Below the pieces are notes generated by a model. That model saw only the letters and a program-made list of their open reading frames with translations, did no database searches and was not told the DNA's origin. The translations under genes and the position numbers were made by a program. Below are positions 1 to 9,886 of a stretch of DNA of 64,000 nucleotides, in pieces. The first letter of the stretch is position 1; each line of letters opens with the position of its first letter. The stretch is from Hexactinellida sp. DTS-2022 (taxonomy: Eukaryota; Porifera; Hexactinellida), in assembly GCA_028753945.1 (NCBI GenBank), contig JAPNXP010000002.1, forward strand, positions 6,262,001 to 6,326,000, written 5' to 3'.

Positions 1-264
1 TCGTCGCCAGTGTAGTATACCTTAGTTCCCTAAAGTAAATGTAATCGTAGACGTACGAATAATGGTATATGCAAATAATACTACAGTAGAAATCTCTAAT
101 ATAGAAGCTAATCGAAATCCTATAAATACTAACTAAAGTGATACTGTCATCTAGTAAGGAATATTCTAGAATACTAAAGCGATACTACAACCTTTGTCTA
201 GAAAACACCTAAAATTATGGATGATAATTTATTTCTTGTTTATAATAAACATTCTTTGTTCGTA

Positions 265-524
265 GCATAATTCCCCGAATAAGCGTCCAGGTGCTTATTG
301 TTTTCGTGGGCCAAAATTATCCTGAAATTTTGTGAAAAATCCGGAATATAATATTAGGTTGGTTTTAATGGTTTCCACCAAGGTATACCTACCGAAATTG
401 CCAAAATCAATGGAATTACATTATTGTGATCAACTAATGTATATAAATATTATCATACTAAGGTCATTTTTATTGAGCCGGCGCTTATTCAAGCCCCCGG
501 CACTCATTCGGGGAAATACGGTAT
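265..524. mobile_element. MITE-like element with CCCCGAATAAGCG terminal inverted repeats
   Basis: An inverted repeat bounds this ~260-bp segment. The left arm (about 265-305) reads ATTCCCCGAATAAGCG and the right arm (about 478-524) reads, on the other strand, ATTTCCCCGAATGAGTG, both followed by a related CCGG/CTTATT stretch. TA dinucleotides sit at the outer edges, which would fit a Tc1/mariner or pogo-type non-autonomous element. The reading frame inside it (332-544) has no recognisable domain and is probably chance. Boundaries are approximate. Confidence 0.5.
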
Positions 525-643
525 ACAAACGTTTAGTAACTTAACCAATTTGAGTACCAAATTACCCATGATACAAACAATATAAATGAATAAGCATTCG
601 CATTAGAAAGTGTTCTTCTCTTCAACTACTAATCTATATTTCG

Positions 644-721
644 AAACAAAACAAAACAAAACAAAACAAATAAAACAAAGCAAAGCAAAGCAAAGCAAAA
701 CAAAACAAAACAAAGCAAAAC
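644..721. repeat. Pentanucleotide microsatellite (CAAAA/CAAAG)n
   Basis: About 15 units of a 5-base repeat alternate between CAAAA and CAAAG, with one TAAAA interruption. It is simple sequence with no coding potential. Confidence 0.95.
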
Positions 722-1046
722 ACTAATATAATCATGGCATGGAAATATAATTGGAAATGCAAGTCAAGTGCTGTTTCGAAGAGCGGACCTTGCGCATCTT
801 CTCAAAAATCGTTCATTATGGAATTTTGAACGTTTGGAATGTCAGAAAGTCAGCTTATTGATTCTAATTTGGAAATAGAGTCCATATTGAAGAGAAGATG
901 CACAATTTCGCAGAAAAAAGAAATATCCACCGACTCTACTGCCTTTTCGAAGTTATTATACACTAAGCAGCCAAAAGTATTTGAACAATAGGAATTTTAT
1001 TGCACAGACAATACTGGCCTGGTAACTTATTAACGGCTATCTTAAA
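722..1046. other. No recognised feature
   Basis: AT-rich sequence without a credible reading frame. The only structure noticed is a short inverted match, GCATCTTCTC near 795 against GAGAAGATGC near 893, which could form a weak hairpin. Confidence 0.5.
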
Positions 1047-1118
1047 TAAGATTAATCAATATTAAACAGAATTTTTTTGTTAGGGGTCATGCAGCCTAAT
1101 CGAAGGAGACGCGAAGCC
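1047..1118 (-). repeat. Repeat G, copy 1 (TTAA-abutting end fragment)
   Basis: On the minus strand this begins GGCTTCGCGTCTCCTTCG immediately next to TTAA (1119-1122) and continues through GACCCCTAAC and AAACAGAATTT. A second copy starts at 12278, again directly beside TTAA. It is probably one end of a TTAA-targeting non-autonomous transposon. The opposite end was not located. The sequence just outside the TTAA (ATTCTAGTTCG...CACGCGTGTTTCTG) also recurs beside F copy 1 at 2750. Confidence 0.5.
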
Positions 1119-1206
1119 TTAAAATTCTAGTTCGTCGACAGCACGCGTGTTTCTGTTTGGTACTCAATATATTTTAACATGATGTCTTGAATATAAACCT
1201 CTGGGC

Positions 1207-1915
1207 GAATGTTGGCGCAAACTCACTTTGGCCTTTTTGTTCATTTTTTGCAAAATTTCGTCATAATAGGTTTTAATATTTTAAAAAAAAGCAAAAATAC
1301 CAAATTTTTTATTTGTAGACCGATTTTAGTAAAAAATTTCTGGATCTATATACTACATATATAGAGTAGTGTTTAATGCAATAAACTGTAAAATGAGTGT
1401 ATTTTGCTTCATATATATTTATTTGGTTTCAGATATTGATTAGCCCTAATCCTCTTCTCCCGTATAGTTTATGAGTAGATCTGTGATTTGACGGGTTGTA
1501 TAAGCATTTCGATGCATTCTTCACATTTTATGACCTAATCGTGACGAAAAACAATGAAAATCCAAAAAAAGAGGGGGTTTTTGACCGAATTTTTTTTAAA
1601 CATTTAAAAAAAAATATTTCTAAATTTGATAGAGCTTATACAACCCGACAAATCACAGATATATTCATGAACTATACGATAGAATAACATTCAACTTGAT
1701 ATATTGTATATACACTTGTGTGGGAATGTTGGCGCAAACCCTCTCGGGTATAGGAATTTAACATTAGCGAAATCTAAAAATTCAAAAATATAAAAAGTAT
1801 TTGTAAAATGGAAATTTCAATGGTTGTTTCATTATATACTATGTATAAGTGTTCTACAGTAAAACAATGGATAAGCTGAGACGATATTTTTTTGAGGATA
1901 TTGATTACCCTTAAT
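1207..1915. repeat. Hairpin core flanked by diverged direct repeats
   Basis: The 16-base string GAATGTTGGCGCAAAC occurs at 1207-1222 and again at 1724-1739. Each occurrence is followed after roughly 200 bases by a second shared string (ATATTGATTA near 1433 and 1899), so two diverged direct copies of about 200 bp flank the middle. The middle holds a long inverted repeat with arms at 1461-1505 and 1634-1679 (GTATAGTTTATGAGTAGATC in the left arm). A MITE inserted into, or flanked by, a duplicated repeat is the simplest reading. No coding potential was seen. Confidence 0.55.
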
Positions 1916-2025
1916 TCGTATAATCAATTCTTAAAGTTCAGGATTCTAATTCGCAGTTCGTCAGAAATCCAGCTTCAATTTACTCTCAACTGATTCTACT
2001 TAATTTATTCAATTCTTCAAGTTAA

Positions 2026-2745
2026 GGTTAAATTACCCCACGGGAATGAAATCTCTTGTATTAATCTGTAATTGTTAGAAATAGATCAAGGTACGATACA
2101 AAGCAATAAACAAAAAAGAAAATGTCTCAATATATTATACTTTTTATTTTTTGTCGGTTTCAATATTTGGCTAATACAAATCTCCCATAGGGCGATTTCA
2201 AAAAGTGGTGGTCGATATTATAGTGTAATTTGGCAATGCGGCCATCAATGTTTGTTATCAGAATCAATATTGAAAGATTATAAGCGTACGGAGTTGGTAG
2301 TCGGTTTACATTTTTGAATTATGACTCTGAAATTATTTTTCAAACATTTTATCAAATATCTCATAAAAAACATGACCTTTTTAATGATTTCTTTAGTTCA
2401 AAAGGTCGCAACTTTTTTTATTTAGATCAAATCAAAATTCTAAACCAGTCACCTACAGCATATAACGATGATCTATGTGATATATCGCACATAATATGTC
2501 TTTAGCTAATAATGATCTTGAGATCGACACACTTATCAGGTGGAGTCTGAAGAAATCCCCCTATGGGACTTTTGTATTACCATAAAACTGCACGCCCCAT
2601 AAAATCGAATTTATTCAAAATAATTCGATTTCGTTTTCAGTTTCGATATAGCTATAATGTCTTCTATTATATATGTGAAAATTAAACATCTTACTTCAAA
2701 ACGAAATTTATGTGTTTTTTTACATGAATCTGCCGTAATTTAACC
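2026..2745 (+). mobile_element. Non-autonomous TTAA element, family F, copy 1
   Basis: This 720-bp element has 11-bp perfect terminal inverted repeats, GGTTAAATTAC, and is flanked on both sides by TTAA (2022-2025 and 2746-2749). Copies of nearly the same length lie at 12939-13666 and, inverted, at 21895-22614. TTAA target duplication with a GG-starting repeat is known for piggyBac and Kolobok superfamilies; the sequence alone does not decide between them. Short reading frames inside (2072-2317, 2314-2505) show no transposase domain and are not conserved as frames in the other copies. Confidence 0.85.
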
Positions 2746-2989
2746 TTAAGATTCTAGTTCGTATTCAGCACGCGTGTTTCTGTTTGGTACTCAATTTATT
2801 CAAATTTTATTCATAAAGCTCATATTTTTTGTGTTCATTTCTCTCAACTCTACTTATTAACTGCTGATCTACACTAGGTGATTTCTTCTAAAAACATCAG
2901 AGTAGATCAACAGAAAATATTTTTTCTGTGGAACTTTTGAGTCGATTTATTGGAAATATTGTATTATTTTATAAGAATCATGTTAGGAT

Positions 2990-3179
2990 TTGTCCATTCC
3001 CCCCATTTATGGAGGTTGTTTTGTATGGAGATAAAAACTCCTTGAAATTTATGGTCCCCCATTCCCCACTTCCCCGCTTATAGAGGTTCATTTGTATGGA
3101 TATATACGAATATGGTAAAAAAATTCCCCACTTATGGAGGTTCCCCATTTATAGAGACCCCACTTATAGAGGTTGCACT
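2990..3179. repeat. Pogo-like MITE fragment with repeated CCCC-TTAT-GAGGTT motifs
   Basis: Several variants of CCCCACTTATGGAGGTT occur at 2997-3020, 3062-3090, 3124-3145 and 3145-3175. The segment ends in AGAGGTTGCACTGTAA, the kind of CACTG-TA end seen on the pogo-like MITEs elsewhere in this window. The matching left end was not found, so it looks truncated. The rest of 2750-3408 shows no gene. Confidence 0.45.
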
Positions 3180-3408
3180 GTAACCGCAAGTTCCAAAAAA
3201 TCTTTTGTATATTCAAAGTAACTAGAGTTAAAAACGCAACCTGTGTGAGGGTGTATTGGAATGATAATTTCTCAACAGCGAGGATATTCGTGCATCCATG
3301 TCTGAAAGGTAAAAATTTTTGTACTTTTTCCCACCTCCACTGTCCTGATCATATGATGAAGATATTTGTTGTTACTGAAAATGCTTGCATTTATTGCAAA
3401 TAAATGTA

Positions 3409-3841
3409 CAGTGCATATTGGATATAGTGATAATGGTGATACATCTGATTTGTGGCCAAATTATCACTACATCCAATATATCACTATATCCAATATATCA
3501 CTATACCCAATATATCACTATATCCACTGTATAACCGCATCTAATATATGAGTGTATACATTGTCAATACATATATTCTGAAAAGAAAAATCAAATTCCT
3601 TATCAAATTCAATTGGTAACGGTATTTATACTTTAAAATATGAAATTATGGGGTCCAAGGAAGGTCAAAAATCCAATATTCTTGTGCAATCTGTACACAA
3701 ATTATCACCATATCCAATAATGATATCACTATAACCAATAAAAATTTTAAGGGATTTGCTCGGAACGCACCTAAAGCTGCAAAATTATCATTATATCCAA
3801 TATATCACTATATCCATGATCACTATATCTATTATGTACTG
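3409..3841. mobile_element. Pogo-type MITE with TA target site, rich in ATATCACTATATCC
   Basis: The left end is TA then CAGTGCATATTGGATATAGT. The right end read on the other strand is TA then CAGTACATAATAGATATAGT. Between them, ATATCACTATATCC-type units are repeated (3462-3530, 3696-3740, 3786-3825). An internal CCACTG-TA at 3523-3530 suggests either a shorter element of about 120 bp or a nested or duplicated copy. It is a non-coding, non-autonomous element. Confidence 0.65.
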
Positions 3842-4139
3842 TATAAGTTTCCCTATGAATTTCAGGCTTATAGGATTAATAGATTTCTACTTAAAATTCT
3901 CAGAAGTCATAATTTCTGTGTTTTGAGATAATTACGTTTGAAGTTTTGTTGACATTTTGGCAAATATATCCTCAATAAGAAGGTGTTTCAAACTTGTTCT
4001 GGGATCATCAGTTAATCAAATTATCGTTAGCTTAATAAAATAAAACTATTATTAGCTCTAATTAATCGAATTCTAAGCAAAACGATGCCAAATTATCATA
4101 GTCCGGGTGCTATTCGGACATCTTTTCCCGGAAATAATC

Positions 4140-4622
4140 CAGGAATATCGTCGTGATTAATGTCATGGTATGTCTACTATGTCTACGCTAGCTGGGATAC
4201 AGCAAGTATAAACTAAATATATATGAAAATTGATTTGAAATATGATATTGCCAAATAATCAGTAGATAATGAATAAGTAGAGAAAAATATATGCAGATCA
4301 GGGATTCGAACCCATGATTAACTGAATGATGGCCATATATGCTAACCACTGAGATATATGTGCTTATTAATGTTGGTTTATATAATTGAAGTATTTAAGT
4401 GGACGATATATTTCATAAAAGTATCAAAGAATGTAAATTTCGATATTGAAAGTGCTAAATCATCAATAATGATGTCATAAAATTGACATTCTGAATACTT
4501 TGGAGAAATTTTTCAAAAAATTTCACTTCTCACAATTTCCATGATATATTACATTCATTTCAAAATAAAACTCGCTTTTGAATTTTAACTCTAAAACACA
4601 GAATTTTCCTCCGAGGCATCCC
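4140..4622 (-). mobile_element. Diverged family E element (E4), carrying a tRNA-like sequence
   Basis: This segment aligns by eye over about 480 bp with the minus-strand family E copies: shared stretches include the GGGATACAG region, the tRNA-like block, the CATCAATAATGA(T/C)GTCA block, the TTTTTCAAAAAATTTCACTT block, and a final CCGAGGCATCCCTAACC that matches the E terminus CCGAAGCATCCTTAAC. It is much more diverged than E1-E3. The far end is not defined. Confidence 0.6.
4290..4362 (-). ncRNA. tRNA-like sequence with Pol III A and B boxes (SINE-like head)
   Basis: On the minus strand this contains TATCTCAGTGGTTAGCATA, which matches the tRNA A-box consensus apart from one position. About 35 bases further on is GGGTTCGAATCCC, a perfect B box (GGTTCGANTCC) with a 3-bp stem around TTCGAAT. 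The acceptor and D stems do not pair well, so it is unlikely to be a working tRNA. A tRNA-derived SINE head or a captured tRNA is more likely. Copies E1-E3 keep the A-box half (ATCTCAGTGATTAGCATA at about 7090) but have lost the B box. It lies inside a family E element. Confidence 0.6.
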
Positions 4623-5479
4623 TAACCAAATATCCTAAAAAGTTATTATTTAGTTTAAAACCTTCTTATGGCTATTTCCAAAGTGAAATTTTAAACAATC
4701 ATATATACAAAAGCTAGAGGCAGGCAAGTGGAGCATTTCACTTTTCTGCCACGTCATCATCACAAATTTTGAAAATTTCTTTTTTTTGATTGAGATCGAT
4801 AGAGTATACAAAATCATCTCTAAATCCGTATTTACACGAAATTTGAATGATTTTATCGACCACTTTTCCAAATGTCACTTTTGAGAATCTGGGAAGTGAA
4901 GGGTTAATTAATAGTACTAAATATCACAAATAAATGGAGTTTGATCATAAATGTTTTCTTTGAATCCTTTGAATTATATTATATTATGTAGATATTTTTA
5001 GAATAAGCATTTGGCTCTCCATAGGCGGTAGCATAGTTCTAAGTAGTATGGATTCATACTCAAATGTTATACTACATACTTCATTAGGCGTATCTAAGAT
5101 CTTCCGAGTTAGTTGAAATTATTTGGAGTGATGAATTTCGAATTACGATTTTAGTTTTCATTTTTTCGGGATTTCTTTACAATTTGTCCATTTTATGATC
5201 GATTTCTATCAATTAGAGAATATAAGCATACACCCTGAGGTCTTTTTTCCGAATAATAGAAATCGGCTCGGTTATTCTATAGAACTATCATTAGTAAGGT
5301 TGTGTTTCATTTTTAGAACCTTCAACCACTCTAGTGTCTTCTCTAGAATCAACCCCGTCTACGTCACTTTGTGAGAATACTTTTCCCCAAAAATAATCAA
5401 ATATTGGGAGACAAAAATTATGAAGTGATGAAGTGATGCGCAAAATTATATTGAATCATTCCTAATTTGACCATTTACC
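4623..5479. other. No recognised feature
   Basis: AT-rich sequence. The 73-residue frame at 4650-4871 on the minus strand has no recognisable motif. Nothing else was supported. Confidence 0.5.
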
Positions 5480-5870
5480 TTGAAATGTATTACTGATATT
5501 GCTAGGAGGTGATAGCTAAGCTCTAGCTTATTTTTTAATTTGAAGTTTAATGTGACATCTCAGAAATCACACCACCATATATGGAACCATTTGGATAATG
5601 GTCTCACTTGATCTTCCAATGAGTTTATAATTGGATATTGATGTGATTAGTTGGTTAGAGCTAAGCACTAGAGTTTATACTTTAGGAGAGAGGAAATTTG
5701 CCTCGTCATCAAAAATGGGGACATTACATGCCCATATATGGATCATTTTGAAAACGGTGGGAGTTAGAGTAAAAAAATTTATGGACTAATAGGAAGTCGG
5801 GTATTGCGAACATTTTGAGACTTATTATTGATTATTAATGCTCGGGTTATTGAGATAAAAAAAACGTACC
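5480..5870. repeat. Decayed family K relative (K3)
   Basis: Patches match the K elements at 16412 and 24192: ACCACCATATATGG, GAGCTAAGC, CGTCATCAAAAATGGG(G/C)ACAT and CCATATATGG follow in the same order as in K2 around 24820-25090. Similarity is patchy, so this is an old copy. No terminal repeats or TTAA flanks were identified. Confidence 0.45.
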
Positions 5871-6221
5871 TTGGAATGAGATTATGGGCGATATACTTTC
5901 AAATTATACCTTTTTAATATTGTTTTTTGATCAATTGTTGATTATTTTTGTCAGAGAATACATGGAAAGTGTAATTGAGAATATCTATGATTCCATTATT
6001 TGGGAATAATGTGATTGTTGTCATTGAAAACGGTGAAAACTATGGACAACTCTACAAAAAGGGTCATATCTCTGAAAATTTTGGTGGAAAAGTCTCAAAA
6101 CCAAGTGCAAACTATATATATTGTCAGTCTCTACTATTTGACAAAAGTTAAAAAAATTCTGTATAATTATATTTTCTTCAGAAATTGATAGTTTTTGATG
6201 CGTACGATACCGTTAACAAAA
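5871..6221. other. No recognised feature
   Basis: AT-rich spacer between the K-like remnant and the 116-bp tandem repeat. No credible coding or structural signal. Confidence 0.5.
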
Positions 6222-6588
6222 AATTTGTTTGATTTATTAAATATTGATCCACACATCAACAGGCACTACCTTCCAGGCGGAGGAGCAGAGTGTTCACTTA
6301 GTGTATTGCTTGTCTTAGCACACTTTGGTTTAACTGAAATTTGTTTTATTTATTTAATATTGAGCCACACATCAACAAGCTTTACCGTCCAGGCGGAGGA
6401 GCAGAGTGTTCACTTAGTGTATTGCTTGTCTTAGTTCACTTTGTTTAACTTAAAAATGTTTTATTTATTAAATATTGATCCACACATCAACAGGCACTAC
6501 CCTCCAGGCGGAGGAGCAGAGTGTTCACTTAGTGTATTGCTTGTCTTAGCAAACTTTGGTTTAACTTAAATTTGTTTTATTTATTTAA
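6222..6588. repeat. Three-copy ~116-bp tandem repeat with a conserved GC-richer core
   Basis: Three tandem units have cores starting at 6273, 6389 and 6504 (spacing 116 and 115). The core CCAGGCGGAGGAGCAGAG and the following TGTTCACTTAGTGTATTGCT are identical in all three, while the AT-rich linker varies. The 79-residue frame 6195-6434 only reflects the repeat. Function unknown. Confidence 0.8.
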
Positions 6589-6820
6589 CTTTGTGACCCC
6601 TTAATGCCTATTCCAGATATCAGGAAACTTAGTGTAATATCTCAAAAGAACTCGTACAATATCTGAAGTCTAGTTTGAAAACCACAAAAACATCATAATT
6701 TATATTGTGTGAACTACTATTGTAAATTGAATAGTATTACGTACATCTTAGAATTAAATTTTATAAATAGATTTTCCTAGGTTTATGAGTACTTGACAAA
6801 AACAATGGAAACCTTTTTAA

Positions 6821-8079
6821 GGATGCTTCGGTTGAAATTTTAGGTTTTTTATGACAAAATTGAAATGCGAGTTTACACTGTGAAATGAAGCTAATGTATC
6901 ATAAAATAATGTGAGTAGTGAAATTTTTTGAAAAAATATTCTGCAAAGTCTTCAAAACGTACATTTGGTGACGTCATTATTGATGATGTAGCTTTTTTAT
7001 TTTCTCAATTGACATTCCTTGGTTATATATGTACTATATTGTGCACTTATATACATTATGTATATAAACTAACATTAATATGCACAAATATCTCAGTGAT
7101 TAGCATATATTGCCAAAACCAGTTGATAATGGGATAGAAATTCTGATTTGCATATTTTGTTATATTATTTTATGCATCATCAACAGATTAATTGACTATA
7201 TTATATAATTCAACTCAATTGTCATATATATTAGTATATTCATACTGTATCCCAACTAGTGTAGACATATTATGCATATTAGAGCATTAATCACTACGTC
7301 AGCCATGATTTAATCGCTGATAATGATGTCCCAAAAGAAAACGGACTCCATTAATATGACAGAAACTTGCATATAATTCGATTTAATCAAGTCGTTTGTT
7401 TACTATGATGTTCCAATACATATTAGTATATAGTATGAAAATTATCTAGTATATTGTAACTAAATCCAGTGGTAATACGGACAAATTTAATGACACATAT
7501 GCATTTGACATTCAAAAAACTTCAGCCTTCAATTACTCAATTATAGTTTTTTTGACATATCCCGAATTTTATCTAATAAACTTAACAAGGGATTGCTTTC
7601 AAAAATTCAGATATAGTTCTTAATAGTATAAAGATCATTTTGCAAGCTCATTGAAGCAAACTAACGATTAGTGTCTGAGTTGAGACCAAGCAACGAGCAA
7701 AAATACCACTTTCTGGCCGCTTTTTTGACTAATTTTAGGAGTCGTATGTTAAGAACTGGTTAAACTTGGGATAGGCGTATGGTGAGCTAAGCAAATGTTG
7801 TGCTAATAGTACTGATCAATAATACAAATTTTTGGAGCGATATCGAATATACTTTCTAAGATTTAATTCAGTGAAATCAAGTTAAACAGTATTACACCTA
7901 TGGGGAGGCATTTCCTAAAGAATTCAATGCCACTTGAAAAATAGTTTGAACTTAGATATGCTGTATACATTTTAAGCTTAGTTATGCAATTACAGAGCAG
8001 ATTGGAGAATTACACATCAATATCTACAGAGACGCAAAAACCACCCATACCGCTAATACATTTTTCACCCTAAGCATCC
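6821..8079 (+). mobile_element. Non-autonomous TTAA element, family E, copy 1 (complete)
   Basis: A 1259-bp element with imperfect terminal inverted repeats: GGATGCTTCGGTTGAAA on the left, and GGATGCTTAGGGTGAAA read from the right end. TTAA flanks it on both sides (6817-6820 and 8080-8083). E2 at 16304-19609, once its inserted K element is subtracted, is 1258 bp. No transposase frame is present, so mobilisation would need an enzyme in trans. TTAA flanks suggest the piggyBac or Kolobok type. A degenerate tRNA-like block lies near 7083-7150. The frames 6928-7137 and 8024-8317 look like chance frames. Confidence 0.88.
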
Positions 8080-8147
8080 TTAAATCAATTTGATAATATT
8101 TGTTTTGTTCCCTAATTCCTGTGGATAATCCACTGTGACGTGCACTG

Positions 8148-9880
8148 ATGGATCTCACGGTGCCAGGACGTAACCACAACAAGCGAGCGTTGGATAAATT
8201 AAAGATTGCACCCACGAAGTAGCACGATCTTGCTGCTTCGCAAGTTCGATCTCGAGAGAATACTGTACCTTCAAACATTCCCGGAGCGTATAAGTGTGAT
8301 GTGAGTTTTGACGCCACTTGGCACCGTAGAGGAAACTATTCCAATCAGTGATTCGGGGCAGCAATCGATATCGTTAGCAATAAGGTCTGGACTACAAATT
8401 AAACCAAATGATATGCACGAAATGTCTGTGCTGGCCGACTGAAAGACGCGCTTGTGAACCAGATGATTATGAAGCATTCTGGTCTTAACCAAGGTTGCAA
8501 CCGAATAGTTGACCAAATAGTTGTTTCCCGATTAACTGAGAATCGTTCGGATTCCCAAATTCAGGTTTATTGTTTTTTGTGAACCCTGATGTATTTAGCT
8601 CAACAAATAAGAGCATTTGGCCTACCTGAAGATAATATTTTGCTGATCTGATTTTAGTATTCGGTTGACCAAATAGTATTATTCGGTTGACCGAATAGTA
8701 CAATTTGTCAACCTATACTAACCTAGATTCAACAAAATATCATTATCAGGTGAAGCAAATACTTGTACTTGTAGAAATGAATATATATTCTGTCCAAAAT
8801 GACAAATAATACTGGGTTTCGGTAAGCGACCGATTCTTAGCTAATCGGCAAGGAACTATTCGGTTGCAACCTTAGCCTTAACATAAATCCAATTGTTCTG
8901 CTAATTTCTCCGGATCAAGCCAGTCGATGGAAGGATCAGCCGTTGTTGAAATCAGGAAGCGGTCCGTCGAACGAAATCAGATTGTCTATTCAACTCATAT
9001 AGGAGACGGCGATTCCTCTTCCTTCAAGAATCTCATGAATTCTAACCCGTTGAAGGAATTGAGACTGTCCGGAAAGAAGAGTGCCTCGGACAAGAAAGAA
9101 ACACCTAAAGAAAAAATCCAAAACCTTTGATAAATAACCCTTAGGCAAGGTGGAGCGTATCGGACAGCTGTACTTACTTGTAGTATACCAGAATCGCGGA
9201 AATACTCCTGGAGAATTTCAAAATGCGCTTTTGAAAAAATCTTCTAGAGAACATTGTGGAAAATCACGCTTCCTTCCCTTATTCACTAGATACTGGTGCT
9301 ATTAGCAGAAAGCACGTGCGTCCAACTTTGACGATCCTTCGATTATTTTTGCTCCTCTCCGCGAAACGTACCTAGCAGAGTCCGAATATGGACGGGGGAA
9401 AGAGGTCTTCTCGTCCTTCGCTTCATTCTCCATGTGTGGAGCACTAACCATGGGCCAGAAACAAAATGCTAATGAATCCCTGCACTCTATCATATGGCAC
9501 AATTCCCCTAAAGCTAAATATGTCGGTCAGAAATCTATTGAAGCCTCTACTTCGCTCGCCATATCTAACTTCAACAAGGGGGAAATGGTTCTTGCGTCCG
9601 TACTCGTTGCGATGTCCATTTCCGCTTCAAATTCGACAATTCTACATCTCTCCAGAAGCGAACAAGCGGGAAATTGCAAGGGAGAGAGAGCCATTTTGGA
9701 GTCGCAGAAAAGATGGAGACGGCAACTGACCACTCGTTCTATAGCTGCTGAAACGTCTCGTAAGCGACGTTCAAAGACTGTTCCGGCTTCTACATACAAA
9801 GCTGGGAAGTTCGGAACTAACCTCTCCAATCGTGAGAATGGTACTGGCGAAGTTTTCGACACTCCGTGTGACATATGTAA
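8148..9880 (+). pseudogene. Decayed Mutator-like transposase
   Basis: Remnant of a DDE transposase of the Mutator-like group common in invertebrates. In one frame from 8148, GAYKCDVSFDATWHRRG gives the first catalytic D (8310-8312), with stop codons at 8220 and just after 8330. A frame change leads to CTKCLCWPTE and AFWS. After a MITE insertion (8490-8874) it resumes with NFSGSSQSMEG and THIGDGDSSSF (second D at about 9005-9013). A shifted frame then carries NANESLHSIIW (E at 9474-9476) and the family tail FNKG...YKAG. Several frameshifts and stops make it non-functional. Family motifs are recognised from general knowledge, not from a search. The 250-residue frame 9432-10184 is a chimera of this tail with antisense hAT sequence. 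Confidence 0.82.
8490..8874. mobile_element. 385-bp hAT-type MITE inserted in the Mutator-like transposase
   Basis: Terminal inverted repeats are AAGGTTGCAACCGAATAG on each end (only the outermost base differs). The flanking 8 bases are GTCTTAAC (8482-8489) and GCCTTAAC (8875-8882), a 7-of-8 match, which fits the 8-bp target duplication of hAT elements. Removing the insert and one duplication rejoins the transposase motifs on either side. Internally it has repeated GGTTGACC(A/G)AATAGT units. Short frames within it (8485-8703) are chance. Confidence 0.88.
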
Positions 9881-9886
9881 TTTCCG

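Noticed and set aside
4290-4362. Functional tRNA gene
   Set aside because: A and B boxes are good, but the acceptor and D stems do not pair convincingly and the block is part of a repeated element.
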